A stretch of DNA of 18,595 bases from positions 1 to 18,595 of the forward strand of contig CAVGFV010000154.1 of NCBI GenBank assembly GCA_963628765.1. Reading direction: 5' to 3'. Shown piece after piece: positions 1 through 8,069 of the stretch (the first letter of the stretch is position 1; every line of letters starts with the position of its first letter). A program made the position numbers and the translations under genes. The notes beneath the pieces were generated by a model. It searched no databases, was not told where the DNA came from, and saw only the letters and a list, made by a program, of their open reading frames with translations. The stretch comes from Succinimonas sp963628765. GTDB lineage: Bacteria > Pseudomonadota > Gammaproteobacteria > Enterobacterales > Succinivibrionaceae.

Positions 1-50
1 AGTGATCGTAAATCAATGACTTAGCATAAACTCATTTTTTACTGATCACT
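1..50. repeat. GTGATC inverted repeat in the pilB leader
   Basis: AGTGATC at 1-7 is repeated in inverse orientation as GATCACT at 44-50, and another GTGATC lies at 122-127. Between the first two, a weak imperfect stem (AATGA 15-19 with TCATT 32-36) runs into a run of six T at 35-40. This could be the tail of a terminator for a gene just left of the window. The boxes resemble half-sites of a CRP-type operator, but no complete TGTGA-N6-TCACA site is present. Function is unproven. Confidence 0.3.
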
Positions 51-93
51 GTCGGTTATATTTATCATCAAAAATATGAGTACATTCACTTAA

Positions 94-122
94 TTGACAG
101 CATCACTTATATAGAATAAACG
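94..122 (+). promoter_or_regulatory. Possible promoter of pilB-pilC
   Basis: TTGACA at 94-99 is a perfect -35 hexamer, but the best-spaced -10 (TAAACG, 117-122, 17-base spacer) is poor. Better -10 words, TAGAAT at 112-117 and TATAAT at 129-134, are spaced 12 and 29 bases from it. The region is so AT-rich that chance matches are expected. Some promoter should lie here because pilB is the first plus-strand gene, but the exact site is uncertain. Confidence 0.3.
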
Positions 123-163
123 TGATCATATAATTATATAGATGTTGTATAGGAGTAGCCTAA

Positions 164-1870
164 ATGGCAAAGTCTTCAGGGTTGATTTACACCCTAGTCA
201 ATGCGCACCTGATTACCTCCGACAAAGGCAAAGAAATTGAAGATCTTGTAGCAAAAGATGGGATCCCAATCATATCGTATCTTGTCGAGAATAAAATAGT
301 TGATTCCGAAAAACTAAGAGAGCTATTAGAACAAGAATACGGCTATCCGTATCTTGATCTCGATCAGATTGATGTAAGTGAAATCGGTGAAAAATACCTA
401 AACGAAAAACTTATTATCAAAAACCATGCTCTTCCTGTTTACATTCAAGGGAAGACTTTGTACCTTGCAATGTCAGATCCAACAAACATTACTGCGTTAG
501 ATGAGTTTAGTTTCACCTACAATATGCATACAGATACATTACTTGTAGATGAATCAAAACTTCAAAAAGCAATTGGTAAATTATTCAAAAACGCATTAGA
601 TGACCTCGATGTCGGTTTAACGGATTCAGAATTAAGTGAAGTTGATGCACTTGAAAATCCAAACGAGTCAGCTGCTACAGATACAACGGAAGAAGGCGAC
701 GAAGCTCCTGTTGTTAAGTTTGTTAACAAGCTTCTACTCGATGCCATCAAAAAAGGTGCATCTGACTTACACTTTGAGCCATACGAAAAGAAATATCGTG
801 TGAGATTCCGTATCGACGGCATCCTTCACGAAGTGGCGACAGCTCCAGTATCACTAGCCTCAAAAATTTCTGCCCGTATCAAAGTTATGTCACACCTTGA
901 TATTGCAGAAAGACGAGTACCTCAAGACGGTCGTATTAAGCTTAAGATTTCGCCAACCAAATCAATGGATATGCGTGTTAACACATTGCCAACACTTTGG
1001 GGTGAAAAGATCGTAATGCGTATTTTGGATTCTTCTGCTGCAAAGCTTAATATCGATATGCTAGGCTTTGAAGATGAACAGAAGAAGAAATACCTTGATG
1101 CCCTTGCAAAACCTCAGGGACTAATTCTTGTAACAGGACCTACTGGTTCTGGTAAGACTGTATCCTTGTATACAGGTTTAAGTATTCTTAATACAGTAGA
1201 AACAAATATTTCAACAGCAGAAGACCCAGTAGAAATTAACCTAGAAGGTATAAACCAGGTTCAGATGAATAACAAGGCGGGTCTCAACTTCGCAAGTGCT
1301 TTACGTGCATTCTTACGTCAGGACCCTGATGTAATAATGGTGGGCGAAATCCGTGACCTTGAAACAGCAGAAGTTGCAATCAAGGCAGCTGAAACAGGAC
1401 ACTTGGTGCTTTCAACTCTGCACACAAACTCAGCTCCTGAAACCATAACACGTCTAGTAAATATGGGTGTAGCTGGATTTAATATTGCTGCTACTGTGAC
1501 CATTATCATGGCACAGCGACTAGCTAGAAGATTATGTGAGAAATGTAAAATTCTAGATAACATACCGGCATCAGAACTGTTAAAGATAGGTTATACTCAA
1601 GAAGATATTGACAATGGCTTAAAAATATATAAGCCAAATCCAGAAGGTTGTGACCGTTGTTCTGGCGGATATAAGGGACGTGTTGGTATCTATGAAATTT
1701 TCAAGATGTCTGAACATCTCGCACAACTAATCATGGAAGGTGCAAATTCTCTCCAAATAGCTGCAGAAGCAGAAAAAGAAGGAATGGTACCTCTTAGAAA
1801 ATCCGGACTGAAAAAAGTAGCGCAGGGAGTTACGAGTCTATCCGAAGTATTCCGGGTAACCTCGGGCTGA
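164..1870 (+). CDS. pilB: Type IV pilus assembly ATPase PilB
   Basis: This hexameric cytoplasmic ATPase powers extension of the type IV pilus by driving the PilC platform. The 568-residue length is normal for PilB. An N-terminal T2SSE_N-like domain (about 1-140) and an acidic linker (about 150-180) precede the GspE/PulE ATPase core. Visible motifs are Walker A GPTGSGKT at 325-332, the Asp box TAEDPVE at 351-357, Walker B IMVGEIRD at 391-398 and the His box GHLVLSTLHTN at 412-422. A four-cysteine zinc site (C458, C461, C496, C499) is typical of PilB and GspE and absent from the retraction ATPase PilT. The ATG start is set by AGGAG at 151-155, eight bases upstream. pilC follows after 18 bases. 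A GspE secretion ATPase is the alternative, but the pilC-pilD-coaE context favours pili. Confidence 0.95.
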   Translation: MAKSSGLIYTLVNAHLITSDKGKEIEDLVAKDGIPIISYLVENKIVDSEKLRELLEQEYGYPYLDLDQIDVSEIGEKYLNEKLIIKNHALPVYIQGKTLYLAMSDPTNITALDEFSFTYNMHTDTLLVDESKLQKAIGKLFKNALDDLDVGLTDSELSEVDALENPNESAATDTTEEGDEAPVVKFVNKLLLDAIKKGASDLHFEPYEKKYRVRFRIDGILHEVATAPVSLASKISARIKVMSHLDIAERRVPQDGRIKLKISPTKSMDMRVNTLPTLWGEKIVMRILDSSAAKLNIDMLGFEDEQKKKYLDALAKPQGLILVTGPTGSGKTVSLYTGLSILNTVETNISTAEDPVEINLEGINQVQMNNKAGLNFASALRAFLRQDPDVIMVGEIRDLETAEVAIKAAETGHLVLSTLHTNSAPETITRLVNMGVAGFNIAATVTIIMAQRLARRLCEKCKILDNIPASELLKIGYTQEDIDNGLKIYKPNPEGCDRCSGGYKGRVGIYEIFKMSEHLAQLIMEGANSLQIAAEAEKEGMVPLRKSGLKKVAQGVTSLSEVFRVTSG

Positions 1871-1888
1871 GACAGGGACTAGAATATT

Positions 1889-3106
1889 ATGCCAAATGCA
1901 AAGAATGATTTTAAGAACTTTAAATGGACTGGCCAGAACAGAAAAGGCAAGCCTATTAAGGGTGTGATGTGTGCGCGGAGTGCAGAAGTTATTAAAAGTG
2001 AACTCCGTAAGCAGAATATTCAGGTCGACAAGGTTATTGAAACCAAGCCACTTTTCGGCAATGGTCCAAGTATCAAACCTATGGATATTGCAACTCTCAC
2101 TCGTCAGATTGCAACTATGCTTTCAGCGGGTGTACCTCTAGTGCAATCAATCGAACTTCTTGCACAGAGCCATGACAAGATGTCTATGAGAATTATGCTT
2201 GCGAAGATGTGTGAAGATATTTCTTCTGGTACACCATTCCACCAAGCTCTACGCAAATACCCACTTTACTTTGATAAGCTTTATTGCGACCTTGTGCAGG
2301 CAGGTGAAGCATCAGGTGCTATGGAAAAGATCTATGATCAGCTCGCTACCTATAAAGAAAAAGGCGAAATGCTCAAATCAAAGATCAAGAAAGCAATGAT
2401 GTATCCTACAGTTGTTGTGCTTATTGCGGCGGCAGTAACATTGATACTTCTCATTTACGTAGTACCACAGTTTGAGGCAATATTTGCAAGCTTCGATGCA
2501 AAACTACCAGCATTCACGCAGTTTGTTGTTATGTTGTCGCGTATGATGCAAGAGTGGTGGTATGTCGTATTACCAATTGTTGGTCTTAGTATTTGGGGTT
2601 TCTTCCAGGTATACAGAAGAAATCAGAAATTCCATGATCAAGTTGATAGGGCAACTCTCAATATCCCTGCAATTGGAAACATTATTGAAAAAGGCTGTTT
2701 AGCACGTTTTGCGTCAACTTTGGCTACAACATTTTCTGCTGGTATTCCATTAGTAGATGCACTCGTATCCGCCAAAGGTGCTGCTGGTAATGCTAAATAT
2801 ACTGAAGCTATTAATGACGTAAGAAATGACGTTATGGGTGGTATGCAACTTAATACTGCGATGAAAGCAACTCAGGTATTCCCAGCAATGCTAAACCAAA
2901 TGGTAATGATTGGCGAAGAAGCTGGTTCTCTTGATAGCATGCTTAACAAGATTGCGGGCATATACCAATCAGAAGTTGACGATGCTGTAGATGGTCTTTC
3001 ATCACTCTTGGAACCTGTTATCATGGTATTCCTTGGTGTGGTAATCGGTGGCCTTGTAATAGCGATGTATCTCCCAATATTCTCTATGGGTAGCGTTATT
3101 CACTAA
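1889..3106 (+). CDS. pilC: Type IV pilus inner-membrane platform protein PilC
   Basis: PilC is the polytopic inner-membrane protein on which PilB acts to insert pilins into the growing fibre. The 405 residues contain the two repeated T2SF (GspF) domains, about 70-193 and 272-395. Each opens with a related motif: LTRQIATMLSAGVPLVQ at 70-86 and FASTLATTFSAGIPLVD at 274-290. Hydrophobic segments lie at about 172-198, 223-241 and 373-398, matching the three-helix topology of the family. Start ATG 1889 has a modest AGGGA at 1874-1878. It is cotranscribed with pilB (18-base gap), and an intrinsic terminator follows directly, so pilB-pilC look like a two-gene unit. The gene appears intact. Confidence 0.94.
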   Translation: MPNAKNDFKNFKWTGQNRKGKPIKGVMCARSAEVIKSELRKQNIQVDKVIETKPLFGNGPSIKPMDIATLTRQIATMLSAGVPLVQSIELLAQSHDKMSMRIMLAKMCEDISSGTPFHQALRKYPLYFDKLYCDLVQAGEASGAMEKIYDQLATYKEKGEMLKSKIKKAMMYPTVVVLIAAAVTLILLIYVVPQFEAIFASFDAKLPAFTQFVVMLSRMMQEWWYVVLPIVGLSIWGFFQVYRRNQKFHDQVDRATLNIPAIGNIIEKGCLARFASTLATTFSAGIPLVDALVSAKGAAGNAKYTEAINDVRNDVMGGMQLNTAMKATQVFPAMLNQMVMIGEEAGSLDSMLNKIAGIYQSEVDDAVDGLSSLLEPVIMVFLGVVIGGLVIAMYLPIFSMGSVIH

Positions 3107-3125
3107 TCTTAAAAAATTTCAACAG

Positions 3126-3163
3126 AAAGCTCTGCATATGCTGTAATTTGCAGAGCTTTTTTT
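3126..3163 (+). terminator. Intrinsic terminator after pilC
   Basis: AAAGCTCTGCA (3126-3136) pairs perfectly with TGCAGAGCTTT (3149-3159): 11 base pairs, a 12-base loop, then a T run through 3163. It lies 20 bases after the pilC stop and 24 bases before pilD, so it separates pilBC transcription at least partly from pilD. Confidence 0.85.
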
Positions 3164-3186
3164 ATGAATATTTCTAGGAAATAAAA

Positions 3187-4086
3187 ATGAACCAAATAAT
3201 GGAATACTTTAATGGCTTTCTAGAAAGCATGCGCCTTATGCCATGGCTTTTTTACACATACGTTACCATTATCGGGCTTATGATAGGAAGCTTCTTAAAT
3301 GTTGTTATCTATCGTTTGCCGGTAATGATGGAAAGAGCATTCAAAGATGAGTATCAAGAATATTTTCATCCAGATGAACCTTTAGAAAAAAGAGACCGTT
3401 TCAATCTCATGGTGCCGCGCTCACGTTGTCCTAATTGTGGTCACCATATAAGCGCTTGGGAAAACATCCCCGTAATAAGCTACTTAATACTTAGAGGAAA
3501 ATGTCATGGTTGTGGACAACCAATTTCCATGCGTTACCCAATAGTAGAAACTTTTACTGGGGTTATGTCTTTAATAGTAGCTATACATTTTGGACCAACT
3601 TATCAAGTTTTAGGTGCTCTTATCCTCACTTGGTGTCTTATTGCCCTTTCGGGAATTGACTATGACAAAATGCTCCTACCTGATGAAATTGTGTTACCAC
3701 TACTTTGGCTTGGCATTCTCTTTAATATGTGCGACAAAGGTTTTACAGGATTAGAAAACTCAGTTATTGGCGCAGTTGCTGGCTACATGATTCTTTGGAG
3801 CATCTATTGGGGCTTTAAACTTCTTACTGGAAAAGAAGGCATGGGCTATGGCGACTTTAAACTTACTGCTTGTTTAGGTGCTTGGCTTGGCTGGCAAATG
3901 TTAGGAACCATTATCTTAGGCTCTGCATTAGTAGGCGCAATTCTTGGAATAATCATTATGATTTTCCAAAACAAAGGGAAAAGTAAACCTATTCCTTTTG
4001 GACCTTACATTGCAATAGCCGGCTTTGTTACAATGCTTTATGGTTCTGAAATCAATAAATGGTATCTTGCTTTGCTTCTTAAATAA
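3187..4086 (+). CDS. pilD: Prepilin peptidase and N-methyltransferase PilD
   Basis: This membrane-embedded aspartic protease cleaves the leader of type IV prepilins and pseudopilins and methylates the new N terminus. The 299 residues show the bifunctional architecture. The N-terminal cytoplasmic DiS_P_DiS domain carries two CxxC pairs, C81/C84 and C106/C109. The hydrophobic peptidase domain carries the catalytic aspartates: D158 in IDYDKMLLPD and D223 in the GYGD form of the GxGD motif. About seven to eight hydrophobic segments are visible. AGGA at 3176-3179 supports the ATG at 3187. It sits between two intrinsic terminators and so may be expressed alone. This fits a peptidase that can also serve a type II secretion system, although none is seen here. 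Confidence 0.95.
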   Translation: MNQIMEYFNGFLESMRLMPWLFYTYVTIIGLMIGSFLNVVIYRLPVMMERAFKDEYQEYFHPDEPLEKRDRFNLMVPRSRCPNCGHHISAWENIPVISYLILRGKCHGCGQPISMRYPIVETFTGVMSLIVAIHFGPTYQVLGALILTWCLIALSGIDYDKMLLPDEIVLPLLWLGILFNMCDKGFTGLENSVIGAVAGYMILWSIYWGFKLLTGKEGMGYGDFKLTACLGAWLGWQMLGTIILGSALVGAILGIIIMIFQNKGKSKPIPFGPYIAIAGFVTMLYGSEINKWYLALLLK

Positions 4087-4162
4087 GTTTTATAAAAGTA
4101 CACCTCCGAAAATTTCGTCCTAATTTGTAGGGCACTAAAAACTTTCGCGAAACTACAAAAAG

Positions 4163-4201
4163 AATAGCCCTTGGGAAATAACTTAAGGGCTATTTATTTT
4201 T
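4163..4201 (+). terminator. Intrinsic terminator after pilD
   Basis: AATAGCCCTT (4163-4172) pairs perfectly with AAGGGCTATT (4185-4194) around a 12-base loop, followed by a T-rich tail to 4201. It lies 77 bases after the pilD stop. The stretch before it holds another small pairing, TTTGTAG (4124-4130) with CTACAAA (4153-4159), of unknown meaning. Confidence 0.8.
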
Positions 4202-4547
4202 AATAACATAAATAGCAACGCCTACTTCAAACACTTTCTACAAAATAACCAAGTGAAGACGACTTTTCTTCGTATGCTTTCTTATGCTTTCTACACTGTA
4301 GTCAAGTAGACACATCCCCACTTTAAAACGCCATATCATTTTAATGGCATATCTCATTTAAAATTTAATCTACGCCCTCTAACGTAAGAATCCCACTGTT
4401 ATTCACTCCCCTACCCGATATTTATGCATCCTAAGATACCCCTACTATAAAATTATGTGTAGAATGCACAAAGATAGTAAGTAGAAGTTATTTTCAGAAA
4501 TATTCACAGGTTGCTGACAAAAGCTAAAAACAAGGAACTTTTTCTTT
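4202..4547. other. Noncoding AT-rich spacer before coaE
   Basis: I see no credible reading frame, tRNA or repeat array in this 346-base gap. It contains a perfect 10-base tandem duplication (TATGCTTTCT at 4273-4282 and 4283-4292). Near its right end are -10-like words (TATAAA 4446-4451 and TAGAAT 4460-4465) without a convincing -35. A promoter for coaE is expected here, because the preceding terminator isolates coaE from pilD. AAGGA at 4532-4536 is the ribosome site of coaE. Confidence 0.5.
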
Positions 4548-5183
4548 ATGACTCAAAAAAGAAACTGGGTTCTCGGACTCACTGGAGGTATCGGGACCGG
4601 AAAATCTACAGTCAGCAATTTTTTTAGAAAATACGGTTGCACAGTAATTAACGCTGATACCGTATCACGTAAAGTAGTAGAGCCAGGGAAGCCTGCCCTT
4701 CTAGAAATCATAGAAAAATTCGGAATCAATGTTACCTTAGAAAGCAAGGGGGAAGTTTTAAATCGTTCTAAGTTACGAGAGTTAGTTTTTGGAAATCAAG
4801 AACGCATTCAAACTCTAAACGCCATTATGTATCCTCACATAATGGCCGAAATTGATAAGGAACTTTCAGAAGCAGAAGGGGTATATACCGTTTTAGAAGC
4901 CCCATTACTTTTTGAGTATCATTTGGATGTAAAAGCAGATCGCATTCTCTGTATGATCTCAGATACCGAAACCCAAATATTACGCACTATGGAAAGAGAT
5001 GGTTGCTCACGAGAAACTGCTCGAAATATCATTTTAAGACAGATGCCTCAAGATGAAAAAATCCATAAAAGCGATGATATTCTAAAATCAGATATGCCAA
5101 CACCTCTAGAAGTAGAGCCAAAAATTAAAAAACTTCATGAAGGCTATCTTGAATATGCTAGGAAGTTTAATACCCAAAACTAA
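4548..5183 (+). CDS. coaE: Dephospho-CoA kinase
   Basis: CoaE phosphorylates the 3'-hydroxyl of dephospho-CoA with ATP, the last step of coenzyme A synthesis in the cytoplasm. The protein is 211 residues, normal for the family. It opens with the P-loop GGIGTGKST at 13-21, followed by NADTVSRKVVEPG at 35-47, where D37 fits the conserved catalytic Asp. EAPLLFE at 117-123 corresponds to the usual (D)xPLLFE motif. The C-terminal block from R150 to L179 (RDGCSRETARN, RQMPQDEK) is the CoA-binding lid region. The usual ADDVIDN ending is the diverged SDDILKSD here. pilD-coaE-yacG is a classic gammaproteobacterial order. The zapD gene normally found next is missing. Confidence 0.94.
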   Translation: MTQKRNWVLGLTGGIGTGKSTVSNFFRKYGCTVINADTVSRKVVEPGKPALLEIIEKFGINVTLESKGEVLNRSKLRELVFGNQERIQTLNAIMYPHIMAEIDKELSEAEGVYTVLEAPLLFEYHLDVKADRILCMISDTETQILRTMERDGCSRETARNIILRQMPQDEKIHKSDDILKSDMPTPLEVEPKIKKLHEGYLEYARKFNTQN

Positions 5184-5212
5184 TAAAGCTTGGATTTACC
5201 CAATTACTAAAA

Positions 5213-5234
5213 TTTAAGATTTCAAAATCTTAAA
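5213..5234 (+). repeat. Near-perfect palindrome abutting the yacG ribosome site
   Basis: TTTAAGATTT (5213-5222) and AAATCTTAAA (5225-5234) are exact inverse copies separated by two bases. In RNA this allows a nine-pair stem with a TCAA loop. The last base overlaps the first A of the yacG Shine-Dalgarno sequence (AAGGAG, 5234-5239). The stem has only one G-C pair, so it is weak. It could be a DNA-binding palindrome or a mild translational control element. Confidence 0.4.
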
Positions 5235-5249
5235 AGGAGAAATAAGATT

Positions 5250-5510
5250 ATGCCACGCATTGTACAGTGCCCAAATTGTGGAAAAGATGTTGTTTGGACT
5301 ACTGATAACCCTTATAGACCATTTTGTTCTGCAAGATGCAAAGGAATTGATCTTGGTAAATGGGCAACTGAAGAAAACGCTATTAAAGTGGAAATTACTC
5401 CTGATCTTCTCGAAGATGAAGAAACCGTACACGAAATAAATGCCACTCTCGAAGCTCAAGAAGAAGAAGAGGATGCGTGCGAAAAATCTAAGGCAAAACG
5501 TAAAAAATAA
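5250..5510 (+). CDS. yacG: DNA gyrase inhibitor YacG, zinc-binding
   Basis: YacG is a small zinc protein that binds GyrB and inhibits DNA gyrase in E. coli. The four zinc-ligand cysteines are C7 and C10 (CPNC) and C26 and C30 (CSARC), followed by the family signature KGIDLGKW at 31-38. At 86 residues it is longer than the E. coli protein. The extra C-terminal part is strongly acidic (EAQEEEEDA), then ends in a short basic lysine-rich tail, and looks disordered. AAGGAG at 5234-5239 clearly sets the ATG at 5250. It follows coaE after 66 bases. No intrinsic terminator is visible behind it. Confidence 0.93.
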   Translation: MPRIVQCPNCGKDVVWTTDNPYRPFCSARCKGIDLGKWATEENAIKVEITPDLLEDEETVHEINATLEAQEEEEDACEKSKAKRKK

Positions 5511-5529
5511 TCATATAGAAATCCAAAAT

Positions 5530-5618
5530 TCGTGTCTTAAAGCTAAAAGTAAAAGCGAAATCCGTTTTCACCATAAAAAAATAACAAAATGAAACGGATT
5601 ATCTACTTATAGACACGA
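5530..5618 (+). repeat. Nested inverted repeats upstream of lptD
   Basis: An outer pair, TCGTGTCT (5530-5537) and AGACACGA (5611-5618), encloses an inner pair, AATCCGTTT (5559-5567) and AAACGGATT (5592-5600). Both pairs are perfect, so the 89-base stretch can fold into a two-tier stem with asymmetric internal gaps (21 and 10 bases) and a 24-base A-rich loop. Neither strand has a T run after a stem, so it is not a standard terminator. It lies between the yacG stop and the probable lptD promoter. It could be a processing site, a structured 3' end, or paired operators. Confidence 0.5.
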
Positions 5619-5626
5619 GAATGCTA

Positions 5627-5658
5627 TTAATGAAAAAAACGGCGTCATTATTTATAAT
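5627..5658 (+). promoter_or_regulatory. Probable promoter of the lptD operon
   Basis: TATAAT at 5653-5658 is a perfect -10 box, 28 bases before the lptD start. The -35 is weak: TTAATG (5627-5632) is 20 bases away and TGAAAA (5631-5636) is 16 bases away. In E. coli lptD-surA is partly under sigma E, but I see no clear GGAACTT-type box here. Confidence 0.4.
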
Positions 5659-5685
5659 ATGCATATATTAGTTTAAAAGAGATTC

Positions 5686-8061
5686 ATGGACATGCGTATA
5701 CGATACCAGGTAAGTCTACTGACATCAGCCATATTAGGAATTATTGCTTCAGAAGCTGCTTTGGCGGCCGGACCGATATTTTCATCAAATAACGTATACG
5801 ATAAACGCTGCGCTACTGATATTCCTCCCTACGTTGTTGATAAAACTACAACTAAACCTAACGAAACTCCAGTTTCTATAACTGCAAATCGTGTGGATGC
5901 CAACCTCCGTGATGATGTTAATTATTCAGGTAACGTAGAAGTAGTACAAGGACTTAAACATCTTAAGGCTAATAACACTAAATTTAATCAGCATACTCAA
6001 GATGTAGAAGCTACTGGGGATATTTTTTATCAAGATGGGGAAATTACCGTAAAGAGTGATAGCACTCTTACCACTAATCTCAAAACCAACGACACCACAT
6101 TAAATCAAGCGAGCTACCACTTAAATGGTTCTCTTGTGAGAGGTTATGCTGAAAAAGCTGTCATCGGTGGTGAAACTAAAAAGGTTAATCTTGAAAAGGC
6201 CTATGTCACCACCTGTCCTCTTGATGAAGAATCTTGGCGTCTTGGTTCTTCAGAAATAGAAATGGACAAAAACGAAATTTTTGGTGAAGCCTACCATACT
6301 GTATTTTGGTTCCATGAGGTTCCTATTTTCTACCTCCCATACATAAATTTCCCAATTAAGAACCAAAGAAAATCAGGTTTCTTGTATCCAAGTATTGGTT
6401 GGTCCTCAAATGACGAAGCTATTTTAAAGACTCCTATCTATTGGAACATTGCACCAAACTATGACTTCACTTTTGCACCAGTATTAATTGGACGTCGTGG
6501 TGTAATGTTTGATAGCGAATTTCGCTATATGCCGTTTGCAAATACTTATGGTACCTTCTACCACCAGTATATTCACCACGACAGAAGAAAGCCTACTGAA
6601 AAGTCTGCCGAAAAATATGGCGAACGTTGGCTTTTCAGTTGGGACAACAAGAGTTATTGGAATGACCAAGACTACGGCTTTCTTATTAACTATAGCAAAG
6701 TCCGTCAAGGTGACTTCAACTATATAAATGACTTTTCCCCAAGAATTGCGGAAACCATTGATAACCAATTAGTTCAAGAAGCTAAGTTATTCGCAGATTT
6801 TCATAACTTTGATGCTTCTATAAGATTCCTTCAGTATCAGCTCATGCTTCCTGAAAAGTATTGGGCCTCTCAGCCATTTAAGCTGTTACCGAAAATCACT
6901 GCGAACTACCATGATGTTCTTGATGAATGGGCGGTATATTCCTTAAATTTCTCATATTCCAACTTCGAAGTTTCTGATTATCAGTCCTCAAACCGCTATA
7001 AAGCGGCGAGATACCATTTCGAACCGACATTAGAAATTCCATTGGTTAATAGTAATGGCATTGTTCTTAAGGCCACCGAAAAGTTATTTTTAACCCATTA
7101 CGATCAAAGCATCCCTAATAGGCTAATGGGAACCTATACTGCTCAAGGCTTTAAAACCACTGAGATGGATGAAAATGTTGATCGTTTCTTACATATGACC
7201 GATATCTATGGTCATGTGACATTTTCTAACACCTTAAATTCAGGAAAAACTTTAACCTTAGAGCCTGAAGTCCAATATTTGTATATTCCTTATAAAAATC
7301 AGGATCATATCGGTCTATACGATTCTACAGATCGTATCTACGATTTCTATTCGCTCTTCAGCTATAAGAAATATTCTGGACTTGATCGTATCAGTGATTT
7401 TAACCGTATTAGCTATGGTTTTACCCATCGCGTATATGATGAGAATTACCGCGAAATATTTAGATTCAATATTGGTCAAGGCTATGACTTTACCCATCAG
7501 CGTGTAAAGCTCTACCCAAATGACGATATTGATTATTACCCAAGAACACCTGTTTCCACCGCTCTTAATATTAGCCCTATTGAGAACATTAGTGCCCATG
7601 CTGATCTTGTCTACAATACCGAAGAGGATAAGATTTCTAGCTGGAATGCCCTCGTTAACGGAAAATACGATGAGTTTAGTGGCCAAATAAGCTACCGCTT
7701 TAATAAAAACGGTAACCGCACAATGAAACGTGAGATCATCGATCTTAAACAATTAGGTGGTTTTCTTAAGGTACCTCTAGGGAGAGACTGGAATGTTATT
7801 GGTGCTATGTATTACGACCTAGAACAGAAAAAGAATATCGATCAAAAGATCGCCATTAAATATGACTCCTGTTGTTACTCTGTAGGCTTCCAAGTTGAAA
7901 GATACAACAAGCCAGACAACTACACTCTAACCGCCGATGAAGAAACCAAGTACGGTATCTTCTTCGAGCTTAAAGGTCTTGCCAATGTGGGAATTAATTC
8001 TTCATATTCCCCAGAAACAAAACTTTTGCCGTATAACGATACGGTAAACCTTAGCAAATAG
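5686..8061 (+). CDS. lptD: LPS-assembly outer-membrane protein LptD
   Basis: LptD, with the lipoprotein LptE, forms the outer-membrane translocon that inserts lipopolysaccharide into the outer leaflet. The 791-residue protein begins with a signal peptide (cleavage likely after the ALA near residue 27). A periplasmic OstA/LptA-like domain follows (about 60-180), then a large beta-barrel domain rich in alternating aromatic strands. All four family cysteines are present: C42, C177 and the adjacent C729-C730. This matches the 1-3/2-4 disulfide pattern of E. coli LptD, and implies Dsb-dependent folding. The in-frame ATG at 5692 sits nine bases behind AAGAGA (5677-5682) and may be the true start, two codons later. 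surA follows directly, as in other gammaproteobacteria. The TAG stop is backed by an in-frame TGA two codons later. Confidence 0.95.
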   Translation: MDMRIRYQVSLLTSAILGIIASEAALAAGPIFSSNNVYDKRCATDIPPYVVDKTTTKPNETPVSITANRVDANLRDDVNYSGNVEVVQGLKHLKANNTKFNQHTQDVEATGDIFYQDGEITVKSDSTLTTNLKTNDTTLNQASYHLNGSLVRGYAEKAVIGGETKKVNLEKAYVTTCPLDEESWRLGSSEIEMDKNEIFGEAYHTVFWFHEVPIFYLPYINFPIKNQRKSGFLYPSIGWSSNDEAILKTPIYWNIAPNYDFTFAPVLIGRRGVMFDSEFRYMPFANTYGTFYHQYIHHDRRKPTEKSAEKYGERWLFSWDNKSYWNDQDYGFLINYSKVRQGDFNYINDFSPRIAETIDNQLVQEAKLFADFHNFDASIRFLQYQLMLPEKYWASQPFKLLPKITANYHDVLDEWAVYSLNFSYSNFEVSDYQSSNRYKAARYHFEPTLEIPLVNSNGIVLKATEKLFLTHYDQSIPNRLMGTYTAQGFKTTEMDENVDRFLHMTDIYGHVTFSNTLNSGKTLTLEPEVQYLYIPYKNQDHIGLYDSTDRIYDFYSLFSYKKYSGLDRISDFNRISYGFTHRVYDENYREIFRFNIGQGYDFTHQRVKLYPNDDIDYYPRTPVSTALNISPIENISAHADLVYNTEEDKISSWNALVNGKYDEFSGQISYRFNKNGNRTMKREIIDLKQLGGFLKVPLGRDWNVIGAMYYDLEQKKNIDQKIAIKYDSCCYSVGFQVERYNKPDNYTLTADEETKYGIFFELKGLANVGINSSYSPETKLLPYNDTVNLSK

Positions 8062-8069
8062 GTATGATA

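Noticed and set aside
4273..4292. Tandem TATGCTTTCT duplication in the pilD-coaE spacer
   Set aside because: Only two 10-base copies in AT-rich noncoding DNA; likely chance or a simple slippage event.
7315..7752. 145-codon open frame on the minus strand inside lptD
   Set aside because: It lies wholly within the well-supported lptD barrel domain, has no recognisable domain or ribosome site, and looks like an antisense shadow of codon use. The same applies to the minus-strand frames inside pilB, surA, pdxA, rsmC, glgC and glgA.
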